Part shown: positions 9,821 to 19,690 of the stretch, one piece after another
How the letters are laid out: each line of letters starts with the position of its first letter
Position numbering within the stretch: the first letter of the stretch is position 1
NCBI GenBank assembly: GCA_003233305.1
Contig: QILI01000084.1
Location: 1-64,000 of the forward strand
From: Mizugakiibacter sp.
GTDB lineage: Bacteria; Pseudomonadota; Gammaproteobacteria; Xanthomonadales; Rhodanobacteraceae
Length of the DNA stretch: 64,000 nt
Direction: 5' to 3'
Position numbers and translations under genes: made by a program
Notes under the pieces: model-generated
The model's database searches: none
What the model was told of the DNA's origin: nothing
What the model saw: the letters and a program-made list of their open reading frames with translations, nothing else

Positions 9821-10597
9821 ATGAATGAGCTACCCACCCGTTCCCCGCCACCTCACCGAGGCATCTATCTGCTGCCGAACCTGTTTACAACTGGAGCAAT
9901 GTTTGCGGGTTTTTATGCCATTGTTTCGGCGATCGATGGCCATTTCGCACAGGCTGTGATCGCAGTGTTCGTAGCGGCAATTTTAGATGGTCTGGACGGA
10001 CGAATCGCCCGTCTGACGCACACCCAGAGCGAATTTGGTGTGCAATACGATTCGCTGTCGGATCTGGTCAGCTTCGGTCTGGCACCCAGTCTCGTACTGT
10101 ACACCTGGTCGCTGGCAGATTTGCGTCACTACGGGCCGGTATGGGGCAAGATCGGTTGGACTGCCGCCTTTCTGTATGCGGCTTGTGCGGCATTACGGCT
10201 GGCCCGATTTAACACTCAGGTCGGAGTTATTGACAAGCGTTATTTCCAGGGACTGGCCAGTCCCGCTGCGGCAGGACTGCTCATGAGCTACGTGTGGGCC
10301 GCCTCAAGCCTGGATTTTTCTGGAAACTCACTGGTTTTTCTGACCCTGGTTTTGATTGTGTCAACGGGTTTGCTTATGGTCAGCCGCTTTCGTTACATCA
10401 GTTTCAAAGGCTGGCCAGTAGGTGAAAAGGTCCCCTTTCTGGCCATTCTAGTTGTGGTGCTGGTACTGGTGGCGCTAACTATTGATCCTTCACGGGTACT
10501 GTTTGTGGTATTTCTTCTCTATGTGCTGTCCGGACCGGTGTGGACCATATGGGTGCGGGCCACACACCGCCGACGGCGTCGAGGTACTCGTGCCTGA
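9821..10597 (+). CDS. pssA: CDP-diacylglycerol--serine O-phosphatidyltransferase
   Basis: CDP-alcohol phosphotransferase motif DGLDGRIARLTHTQSEFGVQYDSLSDLVSFGLAPS. Confidence 0.94.
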   Translation: MNELPTRSPPPHRGIYLLPNLFTTGAMFAGFYAIVSAIDGHFAQAVIAVFVAAILDGLDGRIARLTHTQSEFGVQYDSLSDLVSFGLAPSLVLYTWSLADLRHYGPVWGKIGWTAAFLYAACAALRLARFNTQVGVIDKRYFQGLASPAAAGLLMSYVWAASSLDFSGNSLVFLTLVLIVSTGLLMVSRFRYISFKGWPVGEKVPFLAILVVVLVLVALTIDPSRVLFVVFLLYVLSGPVWTIWVRATHRRRRRGTRA

Positions 10598-11151
10598 TGG
10601 CCGCTATGAACACAGCGAGGCCACCTCTTTCCGCATGGCGGGATCGATGTCTGCGCGAGCTGGGTGTACTGCCGCTGCACCTGCGCCAGGCGTCAGTTAC
10701 CACGACGGTCCCTCTTGAGGGGGAGCAGCGGGTTGGGGTAGGAGCGCCCCGGTTACCCACGTCGCCTGCTACGGCTACGATCGTTGCTTTGGCCTCTCCA
10801 CTACCCAGCAGGCAAAAGGTGCCCTTACTGATTATCTTGCCTGCCGAAGCCGCCTCGCAGCCGCGCCAGCAGACCCTGCTGCGCAATGCCCTGCTGGCGT
10901 TGCCGGCAGAAATGCAACGGGCGCCCTGGCTTGAGGCCAGTGCTGCGGCAGCACAGATTGACGCGGCCCATGCCTGCCTCGTTTTGGGCCGGGATGCTGC
11001 AGTAGTACTGGAGCAGACGGTATCCCGGGAAGTGTCCGATCGCTGTCTGATCGTTCATGCCGATGCACCCAGCGATATTTTGGCTGAGCCCGCCCGCAAA
11101 CGTAGCTTGTGGTTGGCGGTAAGAACCTTGCTACGGGGCCGGCCAGCCTGA
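10597..11151 (+). CDS. Divergent HolD-like (DNA polymerase III psi subunit) candidate
   Basis: Starts at ATG 10597 overlapping the pssA stop (TGATG) and ends in TGATG with rimI. Sequence WRDRCLRELGVLPLHLR...VPLLIILP...LVLGRDAAVVLEQ...ILAEPARKRSLWLAVRTLL has HolD-like pattern, and holD-rimI adjacency is known in enterobacteria. Confidence 0.45.
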   Translation: MAAMNTARPPLSAWRDRCLRELGVLPLHLRQASVTTTVPLEGEQRVGVGAPRLPTSPATATIVALASPLPSRQKVPLLIILPAEAASQPRQQTLLRNALLALPAEMQRAPWLEASAAAAQIDAAHACLVLGRDAAVVLEQTVSREVSDRCLIVHADAPSDILAEPARKRSLWLAVRTLLRGRPA

Positions 11152-11645
11152 TGGTTGCCGTACCGGCCAGAGAACCCCTGCAGATCCGCCGGATGTGTCG
11201 TGAGGATCTTACTCAGGTTGCCTCTATAGAAGCTATGGCCTACGAATTTCCCTGGAGTCCGGGCATTTTTCGTGATTGTCTGCAGGCCGGCTATCACTGC
11301 TGGGTACTGGTTGCTGGACGCCGCGTTGGTAGCTATGGCGTGCTATCGGTGGCTGCTGGGGAAGCTCACTTACTCAATCTCTGTGTGGCACCCGCAGAAC
11401 AGGGGCTCGGCCTTGGTCGGCGGATGCTGTCGCGCATGCTCGACATTGCCCGTTGGCATGGTGCGGACGAAGTTCTCCTGGAGGTGCGTCCATCCAACCG
11501 GCGGGCCGTCCAATTGTATGAAAAGAATGGTTTTACCCGTATCGGCAAACGTCCACGTTATTACCCGGCCCGGCAGGGACGTGAGGACGCCATGGTGATG
11601 GTGCTGAACCTGCACCCCCTCACTGGGGGGCTGCCGAAACCCTGA
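11151..11645 (+). CDS. rimI: Ribosomal protein S18-alanine N-acetyltransferase
   Basis: GNAT fold: LLNLCVAPAEQGLGLGRRMLSRMLDIARWHGADEVLLEVRPSNRRAVQLYEKNGFTRIGKRPRYYPA. Confidence 0.93.
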   Translation: MVAVPAREPLQIRRMCREDLTQVASIEAMAYEFPWSPGIFRDCLQAGYHCWVLVAGRRVGSYGVLSVAAGEAHLLNLCVAPAEQGLGLGRRMLSRMLDIARWHGADEVLLEVRPSNRRAVQLYEKNGFTRIGKRPRYYPARQGREDAMVMVLNLHPLTGGLPKP

Positions 11646-11743
11646 ACCCATGGGCTTATTGATCGCACCCCAATGGGGGGTTGGCAGGGAGTCAGTGTGG
11701 TGATTGGAGAACTGTTAGGGATTGGATGTCTCTGGGCATTCTC

Positions 11744-14710
11744 TCATGCCCCCAGTCGCTCAGTCTGTTTGCGCAGTATTTCGGCTTGCTGGCTCCATTC
11801 TACGAGTCGTTGGCGTTCCTGTTCGACAACCTCGGTCGGTGCGTTGGCGACGAAACGCGGGTTGCCAAGTTTCCCCCGACACTTGCCGATTTCCTGCTCG
11901 ATACGGTGAATTTCCTTCCGTAACCGGGCCTGCTCGGCAGCGATGTCAATCAGGCCTTCAAGAGGCAGGTGGGCCTTGGCCCCGAGCAACGGCGTGGCGG
12001 CTGAAGCCGGCGGGGTCGTATTTTCCGGAAGCATCTCGATACGTTCGATGCGACACAGGGCCTGCAGCATGCTCTGGATCGCAGTGAATCGTTCTGGGTT
12101 ATCCATCCGGCCCTCAATCAGCAACGGCACCGGGTGTCCGGGAGCGACGCCCAGCTCACTGCGTAGGCTGCGGACCCGGGTCACGGCTTCGATCAGGGTG
12201 TTGATCTCAGTAACGGCTGCTTGCGTTGTCGCGGGCTCGGCTGCGACGCTATCAGCAGCAAGAAGGGTCGCCGGTTGGCCCGGATTGGGGTAACAGCGTT
12301 CCAGGATACTGTTCTGCTGCAATCCGAGTCGCGGGGCGACTTCATGCCAGATTTCTTCGGTGATGAAGGGAATAAGTGGATGCAGCGCGCGCAGAATACC
12401 TTCAAGGACGGCCAACAGAGTGTGCCGGGTTGACGCCGCGGCAGCTGCGTCGCTGCCATTGAGTGCCAGCTTGGCCAGTTCCACGAACCAGTCGCAGTAG
12501 TCGTTCCAGACGAACTGGTACAGGTCCTGGGCCAGCAAGTCGAAGCGGTAATTTGAAAAGTTTTTAGCAACACTCTGCATCGTGTCCCGGAAGCGGGCGT
12601 CAATCCATCTCTCCGCGGCGGTGTGCAGAACCGGCTCAGCATGGGGGGTGAATCCCTCAGTATTCATCAGTACAAAGCGCGCGGCGTTCCACAACTTGTT
12701 GCAGAAGTGTTTGTAGCCTTCGGCGCGCTTGAGGTCGAAGTTGATGGTGCGGCCGTAGGTGGCCAGGGCCGCGAAGGTGAAGCGCATGGCATCGGTGCCG
12801 ACTGCCTGGATACCATCGGGATAGTCTTTGCGGATGCGCTTTTCGACTTTCTTGCGAACCTGGGGAATCAGCAGTGAGGCGGTGGACTTTTTTACCAGTG
12901 TTTCGAGATCGATGCCATCGATCAGGTCCAGTGGGTCGAGCGTGTTGCCTTTGGACTTGGACATCTTCTGGCCTTCGGCATCACGCACGATGGCGTTGAT
13001 GTAGACCTCGTGGAAAGGCACTTTACCGGTAAAATACTGCGTCGCCATGACCATCCGGGCAACCCAGAAAAAGATGATGTCGAAGCCGGTGACCAGTACC
13101 GCGCTGGGCAGAAAGGCCTGATCCTCACGCCAGTCGGCAACGCTTCGGTCAGCGATGACCACCGGACGGCTCTCGTTGGGCCAGCCCATGGTCGAGAACG
13201 GCCACAGCGCTGAGGAGAACCAGGTGTCGAGGACATCTTCGTCCTGACGCAGCGGACCCTTTGGCGGGACAGGGGCGTTGGCAATGGCATCGGCTTTGTC
13301 TTCGCCTACAAAGATCTGCCCATCATCGTCATACCAAGCCGGAATGCGGTGGCCCCACCACAGCTGACGGCTAATACACCAGTCCTGGATATTTTCCAGC
13401 CACTGGGTGTAGGTGTTGCTCCAGTTCTCGGGCACAAACTTGATAGCTCCGGAGGTCACGGCCTCGAGTGCCGGTTCGGTGATCCGTACGTGGCCACCCG
13501 GCGAGCCGGCGGGCTGGGCCCGGCCTTCAGGTAGGGTGGTACTGGTGAGGTCGACAAACCACTGATCGGTCAGCATCGGTTCGATGACTGCCTCGGAGCG
13601 TTGGCTGATCGGCACTTGCAGGGTGTGTGCTTGGGTCTCGACCAGTAGCCCTTCGCTATCGAGCTGCTCAAGAATCTGCTTGCGGGCCACCAAGCGGTCG
13701 AGGCCAAAATAAGCTTGGGGAATGCCGATGTCAGCAGCGTTGCTCAGCACCGCAACGGCGCCGGTAGCATTCTCGGCTAGGTGGTCGATGACCCGGGCAT
13801 CCAGGGTGAAGACATTGATCAGTGGTAGCTGGTGGCGCTGGCCGATGGCGTAATCATTGAAGTCATGGGCGGGGGTGATCTTCACGCAGCCGGTGCCGAA
13901 ATCGCGCTCGACATAGTTGTCGGCAATGATCGGGATGGCGCGCCCGGTGATGGGTAGACGCAGGGTCTTGCCGACCAGGTGAGCATAGCGCTCATCCTCA
14001 GGATGCACCGCTACGGCGACGTCACCGAGCAGGGTCTCGGGACGGGTGGTAGCCACAGTAAGGCCGCGCTCGCCGTTGGGACCGCGCAGGGCGGCATCGG
14101 TGAACGGGTAGAGGATCGACCACAGATGGCCCTGACGTTCCTCATTGTTGACCTCGAGATCGGATACCGCCGTTTGCAGTACCGGGTCCCAGTGCACCAG
14201 GCGTTTGCCACGATAGATCAGGCCGGCGCGGTACCAGTCGATGAAGACCTTGCGTACTGCAGTCGACAGGCCCTGGTCCATGGTGAAGCGTTCCCGCGAG
14301 CCATCGATACTGGCGCCGATCCGGCGCATCTGGTTGCTGATGGTCGAGCCGGACTGTTCCTTCCATTGCCAGACCCGCTCAATAAAAGCTTGGCGACCGA
14401 GCTGGTGACGGGTGGTGTTTTCAGCGGCGAGCTGGTTTTCGACTATCTTCTGAGTGGCGATGCCGGCGTGGTCGCTGCCGCCCTGCCACAGGGTCTTGCG
14501 ACCGGACATGCGGGCGTGGCGGATCAGGGCATCCATGATGGTCTGCTGGAAGGCATGGCCCATGTGCAGGGTGCCGGTGACGTTGGGCGGTGGCAGCAAA
14601 ATGCAGTAGGGCGTGCCACTCTTGGGAGGCTGAAAGTAAGCTTGGTCCTCCCAAAAGCTGTACCACTTCGATTCGATCTGGGTGGGTTCAAAAATCTTGT
14701 CCATGGGCAT
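11744..14710 (-). CDS. valS: Valyl-tRNA synthetase
   Basis: 988 aa; PPPNVTGTLHMGHAFQQTIMDALIRHARM (HIGH) and KMSKSKGN. Confidence 0.98.
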   Translation of the reverse strand: MPMDKIFEPTQIESKWYSFWEDQAYFQPPKSGTPYCILLPPPNVTGTLHMGHAFQQTIMDALIRHARMSGRKTLWQGGSDHAGIATQKIVENQLAAENTTRHQLGRQAFIERVWQWKEQSGSTISNQMRRIGASIDGSRERFTMDQGLSTAVRKVFIDWYRAGLIYRGKRLVHWDPVLQTAVSDLEVNNEERQGHLWSILYPFTDAALRGPNGERGLTVATTRPETLLGDVAVAVHPEDERYAHLVGKTLRLPITGRAIPIIADNYVERDFGTGCVKITPAHDFNDYAIGQRHQLPLINVFTLDARVIDHLAENATGAVAVLSNAADIGIPQAYFGLDRLVARKQILEQLDSEGLLVETQAHTLQVPISQRSEAVIEPMLTDQWFVDLTSTTLPEGRAQPAGSPGGHVRITEPALEAVTSGAIKFVPENWSNTYTQWLENIQDWCISRQLWWGHRIPAWYDDDGQIFVGEDKADAIANAPVPPKGPLRQDEDVLDTWFSSALWPFSTMGWPNESRPVVIADRSVADWREDQAFLPSAVLVTGFDIIFFWVARMVMATQYFTGKVPFHEVYINAIVRDAEGQKMSKSKGNTLDPLDLIDGIDLETLVKKSTASLLIPQVRKKVEKRIRKDYPDGIQAVGTDAMRFTFAALATYGRTINFDLKRAEGYKHFCNKLWNAARFVLMNTEGFTPHAEPVLHTAAERWIDARFRDTMQSVAKNFSNYRFDLLAQDLYQFVWNDYCDWFVELAKLALNGSDAAAAASTRHTLLAVLEGILRALHPLIPFITEEIWHEVAPRLGLQQNSILERCYPNPGQPATLLAADSVAAEPATTQAAVTEINTLIEAVTRVRSLRSELGVAPGHPVPLLIEGRMDNPERFTAIQSMLQALCRIERIEMLPENTTPPASAATPLLGAKAHLPLEGLIDIAAEQARLRKEIHRIEQEIGKCRGKLGNPRFVANAPTEVVEQERQRLVEWSQQAEILRKQTERLGA

Positions 14711-14837
14711 GATCAGATTGGATACCGGGGGTGTAGTGCGGTGAGAAAGCAGGTCAGGATCCGATTGTCCGGGTTCGTCAGAGATGGCCCAAACCCGTCG
14801 GTGTGGTTCGATCAGGAGCGTTGAGGGTGGTCACTGC

Positions 14838-15911
14838 TCAGTCAAGTTGGCGAATGTGCCGTCCATGTGAATGAACCGCATCCACCAGCACCGCGACGTT
14901 TTCCAGGTCAATATTTGGGGTTATGCCATGGCCGAGATTGAATACATGGCCGGGATGTGGGCCGAAGGCATCAATGACCGCGGTAACTTCCTGGCGGAGT
15001 GCTGTGGGACTGGCCTGCAGCGTGGCTGGGTCGAGATTGCCCTGCAGGGCCACACGCTCACCCACCCGGCGCCGGGCATCACCGATGTCGATCGTCCAGT
15101 CCAGACCAAGTGCTGCGCAGCCACTATCCGCCAGACCCTCCAGGTGAGCGCCGGCACCCTTGGAGAACAAAATGAGTGGAATATTTGCGGTGAGTGGATT
15201 GTGTTGCAAGGCTTTGGCGATCTGCTGCAGATAGCGTTGCGAAAATTCCCGGAACGCTGACGGTGCCAGTAGTCCACCCCAGGTATCAAACACCATCAAC
15301 GCCTGGGCCCCGGCTGCAACCTGGGCAGTCAGATAGGCGATCACGGCCCGGGCGTTTACGTCCAGCAGGTGATGGGTGAGGGCCGGTTGGTCCAGGCTCA
15401 AAGCCTTGAGGCGGGCAAAATCGCGTGAGCCCTGACCCTCGACCATGTAGCAGGCCAGGGTCCAGGGGCTACCGGAAAAGCCGATCAGTGGCACTTTGCC
15501 GTCCAGTTCGTGGCGGGCCAGGCGCACGGCATCGGTAACGTAGCGAAGCTCACTTTCCGGATCGGGTACTGCGAGGGCCTTGATGGCCTCAGCGGTGCGC
15601 AGCGGATTACGAAACTTCGGACCTTCGCCTTCGACAAAATACAGGCCCAGACCCATGGCATCGGGAATGGTGAGGATATCGGAGAATACGATGGCAGCAT
15701 CCAGATCGAAACGCTCGACCGGTTGCAGGGTCACTTCGCAAGCCAGTTCCGGGGTCTTGGCCAGGGTTAGAAAGCTGCCGGCACGCTTGCGGGTGGCCCG
15801 GTATTCAGGGAGATAACGCCCTGCCTGACGCATGATCCATACGGGGGTCGTGTCGGTCGGTTGGCGCTGCAGGGCGCGCAGAAAACGGTCGTTGTTGGGC
15901 CGATCAGCCAT
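14838..15911 (-). CDS. hemE: Uroporphyrinogen decarboxylase
   Basis: [19 protein letters not shown] ... [19 protein letters not shown]; start probably ATG 15911. Confidence 0.97.
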   Translation of the reverse strand: MADRPNNDRFLRALQRQPTDTTPVWIMRQAGRYLPEYRATRKRAGSFLTLAKTPELACEVTLQPVERFDLDAAIVFSDILTIPDAMGLGLYFVEGEGPKFRNPLRTAEAIKALAVPDPESELRYVTDAVRLARHELDGKVPLIGFSGSPWTLACYMVEGQGSRDFARLKALSLDQPALTHHLLDVNARAVIAYLTAQVAAGAQALMVFDTWGGLLAPSAFREFSQRYLQQIAKALQHNPLTANIPLILFSKGAGAHLEGLADSGCAALGLDWTIDIGDARRRVGERVALQGNLDPATLQASPTALRQEVTAVIDAFGPHPGHVFNLGHGITPNIDLENVAVLVDAVHSHGRHIRQLD

Positions 15912-16161
15912 ATGGATTCTCCATGCCCTTGGCAAACATCACCTGGTAGCCACGCTTAACCTGTGCATCACGAGCCCGTTCGAAAGCGGCCAGGGCTTGG
16001 TCGCGCTCCAGAAAGACTTCGCGTCGCCCGCTGCCTCGTTGCCCCTGAGAGCCCCATTCGCGCAGCAGGATCCAGTCGCCGAAAAGATCCTGTTCCAGTA
16101 CCAGCTGGTAATAGTGCGGGTTAACGCCGGGTTCGGGTGGGGTTTGCAGATACAGGCGCAT
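15904..16161 (-). CDS. WGR domain-containing protein
   Basis: 85 aa; [57 protein letters not shown]. Confidence 0.88.
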   Translation of the reverse strand: MRLYLQTPPEPGVNPHYYQLVLEQDLFGDWILLREWGSQGQRGSGRREVFLERDQALAAFERARDAQVKRGYQVMFAKGMENPYG

Positions 16162-16225
16162 GGCTAGAAATGGTTCAACCAGGAAACGGCAAAGCGTCTA
16201 TTGTAAACGCGCTTGTGGCCAGAGT

Positions 16226-17311
16226 TCATGGCAGATCATCCAGGGTTTGCAAAATGGCTGCGGGTTCGACATTCGCTACGATCTCCACCTGTCCTACCCC
16301 ACGCCATAAAATCAGGCGCAATTTGCCACGCTGGTTCTTTTTATCCAGGCGCATGTGCTGGAGCAGCGTTTCTGCGTTAAGTCCCGGTGGCGGCTGCAGG
16401 GGCAGATGCAATGCCGCCAGGAGCCTGCCCAGGCGTTGCTCATCCTCGAGCCGGGCCAAGCCCAGTCGAGTTGATAGTCGGGCCGCCTGCAGCATGCCGA
16501 TGGCTACGGCTTCACCGTGCAACAAATGACCGTAGCCGCTTGCGGTTTCGAGGGCATGAGCGAAGCTGTGGCCAAAATTCAGCAGGGCTCGCTGGCCCTG
16601 TTCAGTGGGGTCTTGCGCGACGATTGCGGCTTTGAAGCGACAGCTGCGGGCAATGGCCTCAGTAAGCGCTTGCGGGTCGCGTGCCTGCAAAGCCGGGCTG
16701 TGCTTGGCCAGCCAATCCATGAAGTCGGTAGCAAATATGGCCCCATATTTCACGACTTCGGCCAGTCCGGCCCGATATTCACGTTCGGGCAGAGTAGCCA
16801 GTGTATCGGTGTCGATCAGCACCCCACAGGGTTGGTGAAACGCCCCCACCAGGTTCTTACCCGAGGGCAGATTGACGCCTGTCTTGCCACCTACTGAGGC
16901 ATCTACCATGGCCAACAGAGTGGTAGGGATGGGCAGAAAATCGATCCCCCGCATCCAGCTGGCGGCTGCAAACCCGGACAGATCACCGATGACTCCGCCA
17001 CCCAGGGCGATCACACAAGCATCGCGGTTGGCGCCCAGTGCCGATAAAGCTTCGTATACCTGTTGCACATTGGCCAGGGTCTTGGCGGGTTCTCCCGCTG
17101 GCAGGATCAGCGTGGACCAGTGCCGTCCATCCAGGCCGGCATGCAAGCGCTGGGCGTAGAGCGGGGCGACGTTTGTATCGCTGACCAGCAGAACATGTAC
17201 GCCACGAAGATGGTCACGCCACAGTGCGGTGTGGTCGAGCAGCCCGGGTCCGATGTGTATAGGGTAGCTGTGTTGATCAAGGGCAACATCAATGCGCAGG
17301 GGGGTATTCAC
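16226..17311 (-). CDS. aroB: 3-dehydroquinate synthase
   Basis: ALGGGVIGDLSGFAAASWMRGIDFLPIPTTLLAMVDASVGGKTGVNLPSGKNLVGAFHQP. Confidence 0.98.
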   Translation of the reverse strand: MNTPLRIDVALDQHSYPIHIGPGLLDHTALWRDHLRGVHVLLVSDTNVAPLYAQRLHAGLDGRHWSTLILPAGEPAKTLANVQQVYEALSALGANRDACVIALGGGVIGDLSGFAAASWMRGIDFLPIPTTLLAMVDASVGGKTGVNLPSGKNLVGAFHQPCGVLIDTDTLATLPEREYRAGLAEVVKYGAIFATDFMDWLAKHSPALQARDPQALTEAIARSCRFKAAIVAQDPTEQGQRALLNFGHSFAHALETASGYGHLLHGEAVAIGMLQAARLSTRLGLARLEDEQRLGRLLAALHLPLQPPPGLNAETLLQHMRLDKKNQRGKLRLILWRGVGQVEIVANVEPAAILQTLDDLP

Positions 17312-17856
17312 GTAAGGGGTTCCTTGCCGGGAAGTTGCCAGTGTCGTGCAAGCAGCGCCACAGCGCGAGTCTCGGTATCGATGGGTAAATCGGCACCTAC
17401 TCGTAACGTACAGTCAGCCAGCTGCTGGTAAATTGGTTGGCGCTGTTGAGACAGCATCTGCAGTTGCACTCTGAGGTCCACGCCGTGCAGCAGGGGTCGT
17501 TGAGTGTCTCCAACCAAGCGTTGCAATTGGGTGTTGATGTCGATTTCCAGGTACAACACGAAGCCACGTCCGCTCAGTAGTCGGCGATTAGCTTCAGCCA
17601 GTACCGTGCCGCCACCGGTGGCCATAACTAGGCCGGAGTTCTGGCTGTTGCGTTCGAGTGCGGCTGATTCGAGTTGTCGGAAGCCCGGTTCCCCTTGTTG
17701 GGTGAAAATATCACTAATTGAAATACCGGCAGTGGTGCGGATGCACGCATCCAGGTCAATGAACTTCAAGCCATAACGACAGGCAAGGTGTTTTCCCAGT
17801 ATGGTCTTACCGGCGCCCATGGGGCCAATCAGAAACAGGTTGTTGGAAGGATTCAT
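17308..17856 (-). CDS. aroK: Shikimate kinase
   Basis: NLFLIGPMGAGKTILGKHLACRYGLKFIDLDACIRTTAGISISDIFTQQGEPGFRQLE; 4-nt overlap with aroB. Confidence 0.96.
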   Translation of the reverse strand: MNPSNNLFLIGPMGAGKTILGKHLACRYGLKFIDLDACIRTTAGISISDIFTQQGEPGFRQLESAALERNSQNSGLVMATGGGTVLAEANRRLLSGRGFVLYLEIDINTQLQRLVGDTQRPLLHGVDLRVQLQMLSQQRQPIYQQLADCTLRVGADLPIDTETRAVALLARHWQLPGKEPLT

Positions 17857-18133
17857 GCGTCAGGCGGATTTCTGAACAAAGTGGGCCAGTCAGTGAGGAT
17901 AGCGGCAACCGGGACGTGTGTCGGGGCGTCGCATTTTGGCACCCGGAACTTGCACAGCTTGTAACACTTGGCCACAATCAAAGCTCAATACCGGGTTTCC
18001 GGGCTGGAGGACTGCATGATCGTTGCGATAGCGGTTGGGGAGGGGGTATGGATCAAGTCTGCACAAGTTCTTATCTGATGCAGTTTTATGCCATTGTCTC
18101 AATGCCTGCCATAGCATGGAAAGGTGCAAAAGC

Positions 18134-18835
18134 ATGAATGAGCACCGTTGGGTGGTAGGCGCCCTTGAGGATGATCCCGAACAGGCCGGGCTACTGCAAT
18201 TGTGGCTGGAAAAGGCAGGGTATGAGACCCTGCTGTTTACCAACGCCACCGAATTTCGGCGCCGCTTGGGTAGTGAGTCCATTGATTTGCTGCTTCTCGA
18301 CTGGATGCTGCCGACAACCAGCGGTCTCGAAGTCCTGGAATGGGTGCGAGGTGGGGCCAATCCTGGTCTGCCGGTCATTTTCCTTACCGCCCGATCGTCC
18401 CAGGCTGACATTGTTCGTGGCTTGGAAGCCGGGGCTGACGACTATGTGGTCAAACCACCCAAGCCCGCTGAGCTGCTGGCCCGGGTCGCGGCAGTACTGC
18501 GTCGGCGCAGTGCCCATGATGATGAGCAGAACAGCCAAATTGATATTCCACCGTATCGGGTGGATCTGAACCGGAGGCGGATACGTATCAATGAACAGGA
18601 AGTCGAGTTGACTCAGCGCGAATTCGATCTTGCCGCTTATCTGTTCCGTCGCCACGGGCGTATTATCAGTCGTGAGGCCTTGCTCGAGCAGGTGTGGAAT
18701 CTCAGCCCGGGCGTGACCACGCGAACCGTTGATACTCATATCAGCCGTTTGCGTAAGAAACTCGCCCTTTCCGGTGAGTATGGCTGGCGCCTCACTGCGG
18801 TGTATCAGCACGGATATCGTTTGGAGCAGAGCTGA
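18134..18835 (+). CDS. OmpR/PhoB-family response regulator (no adjacent histidine kinase)
   Basis: Receiver LLLLDWMLPTTSGLEVLEWVR...GADDYVVKP plus winged-helix ELTQREFDLAAYLFRRHGRIISREALLEQVW...RTVDTHISRLRKKL; start at ATG 18134. Confidence 0.92.
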   Translation: MNEHRWVVGALEDDPEQAGLLQLWLEKAGYETLLFTNATEFRRRLGSESIDLLLLDWMLPTTSGLEVLEWVRGGANPGLPVIFLTARSSQADIVRGLEAGADDYVVKPPKPAELLARVAAVLRRRSAHDDEQNSQIDIPPYRVDLNRRRIRINEQEVELTQREFDLAAYLFRRHGRIISREALLEQVWNLSPGVTTRTVDTHISRLRKKLALSGEYGWRLTAVYQHGYRLEQS

Positions 18836-18838
18836 ACC

Positions 18839-19180
18839 ATGACTCAATTCGATCGTACTTTCGTAACCACTGCCGATGACTTGCCCGGCTATCGTGTGCT
18901 ACATAATCTCGGGGTAGTACGTGGGGTCACGGTGCGCTCTCGTAGCGTCATCGGCAATCTCGGTGCCGCGCTGCAGACCATGGTAGGCGGCAATATCACC
19001 TTGTATACCGAGTTGTGTGAAAAAGTGCGTGCTGAGGCCTTCGACCTGATGGTCGAGCACGCCGCAACCTTGGGAGCCAATGCCATCCTGGCGATGCGCT
19101 ATGACGCCAACGACGTGGCCGAGGGCGTTACCGAGGTGCTGGCTTATGGCACGGCGGTCGAGGTGCGAGCCTTGGATTGA
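18839..19180 (+). CDS. YbjQ/UPF0145 heavy-metal-binding-domain family protein
   Basis: [75 protein letters not shown]. Confidence 0.9.
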   Translation: MTQFDRTFVTTADDLPGYRVLHNLGVVRGVTVRSRSVIGNLGAALQTMVGGNITLYTELCEKVRAEAFDLMVEHAATLGANAILAMRYDANDVAEGVTEVLAYGTAVEVRALD

Positions 19181-19610
19181 ACCCATCCCTGGTGGGAGTC
19201 TTAATGGGTTTCTGAGTGGCTCGTGCTGTCTGTAATCGAGCGGCAAAAGTAGGGCAGACCGTGTCGGCAAGCTGGATAGGGCATGCCTGGTTCAGGCGTC
19301 CATAGTGGTCAAGAAAACGACTCAGCTGGATCGTCGTCATCGCTTTAGGCGATCGTTTTTTGTGCAGTTCTGCTTTGATTTGGGCACGTTGGCCCCGAGC
19401 GGTTTGCAGTGAAGGGGCCTGCAACACAACCAGTGCATCGAGACGTTGCCAGATACCGAGATAATCGGCCAGCTTTCGGTTGACCTCGCAGTGCCAGCGA
19501 GCATCAGAATCTTCGTTCTGTTCCGGCGTATTCTGCGCTATGAGCAAGGTGATTTCGGACTGCGGACTAAGCCCCAGTAGCCAGGCCGCGAACAGGATCA
19601 GAGCCGGTGG
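19131..19610 (-). pseudogene. C-terminal remnant of D-glycerate 3-kinase-like P-loop kinase
   Basis: Open minus frame beginning right after in-frame stop TAG (19611-19613): PPALILFAAWLLGLSPQSEITLLIAQNTPEQNEDSDARWHCEVNRKLADYLGIWQRLDALVVLQAPSLQTARGQRAQIKAELHKKRSPKAMTTIQLSRFLDHYGRLNQ. Resembles glycerate kinase EGWC.G.PQ...NALE..ED..GRWR..VN..L...LDALV.LQAPSF...MS...F..HYERLTR; N-terminal P-loop half absent. Confidence 0.6.
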
Positions 19611-19690
19611 CTAGGTTTAACGGCAGCTTGGTAGTTCTACGTGGTGACGGCATGATGCACAATGTACCCTGCAGGTAATGGATATTTCCC

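Noticed and set aside
17890-18411. 173-aa minus ORF upstream of aroK (possible pilQ remnant)
   Set aside because: Mostly antisense to the OmpR-type regulator; no secretin motif found in its C-terminus.
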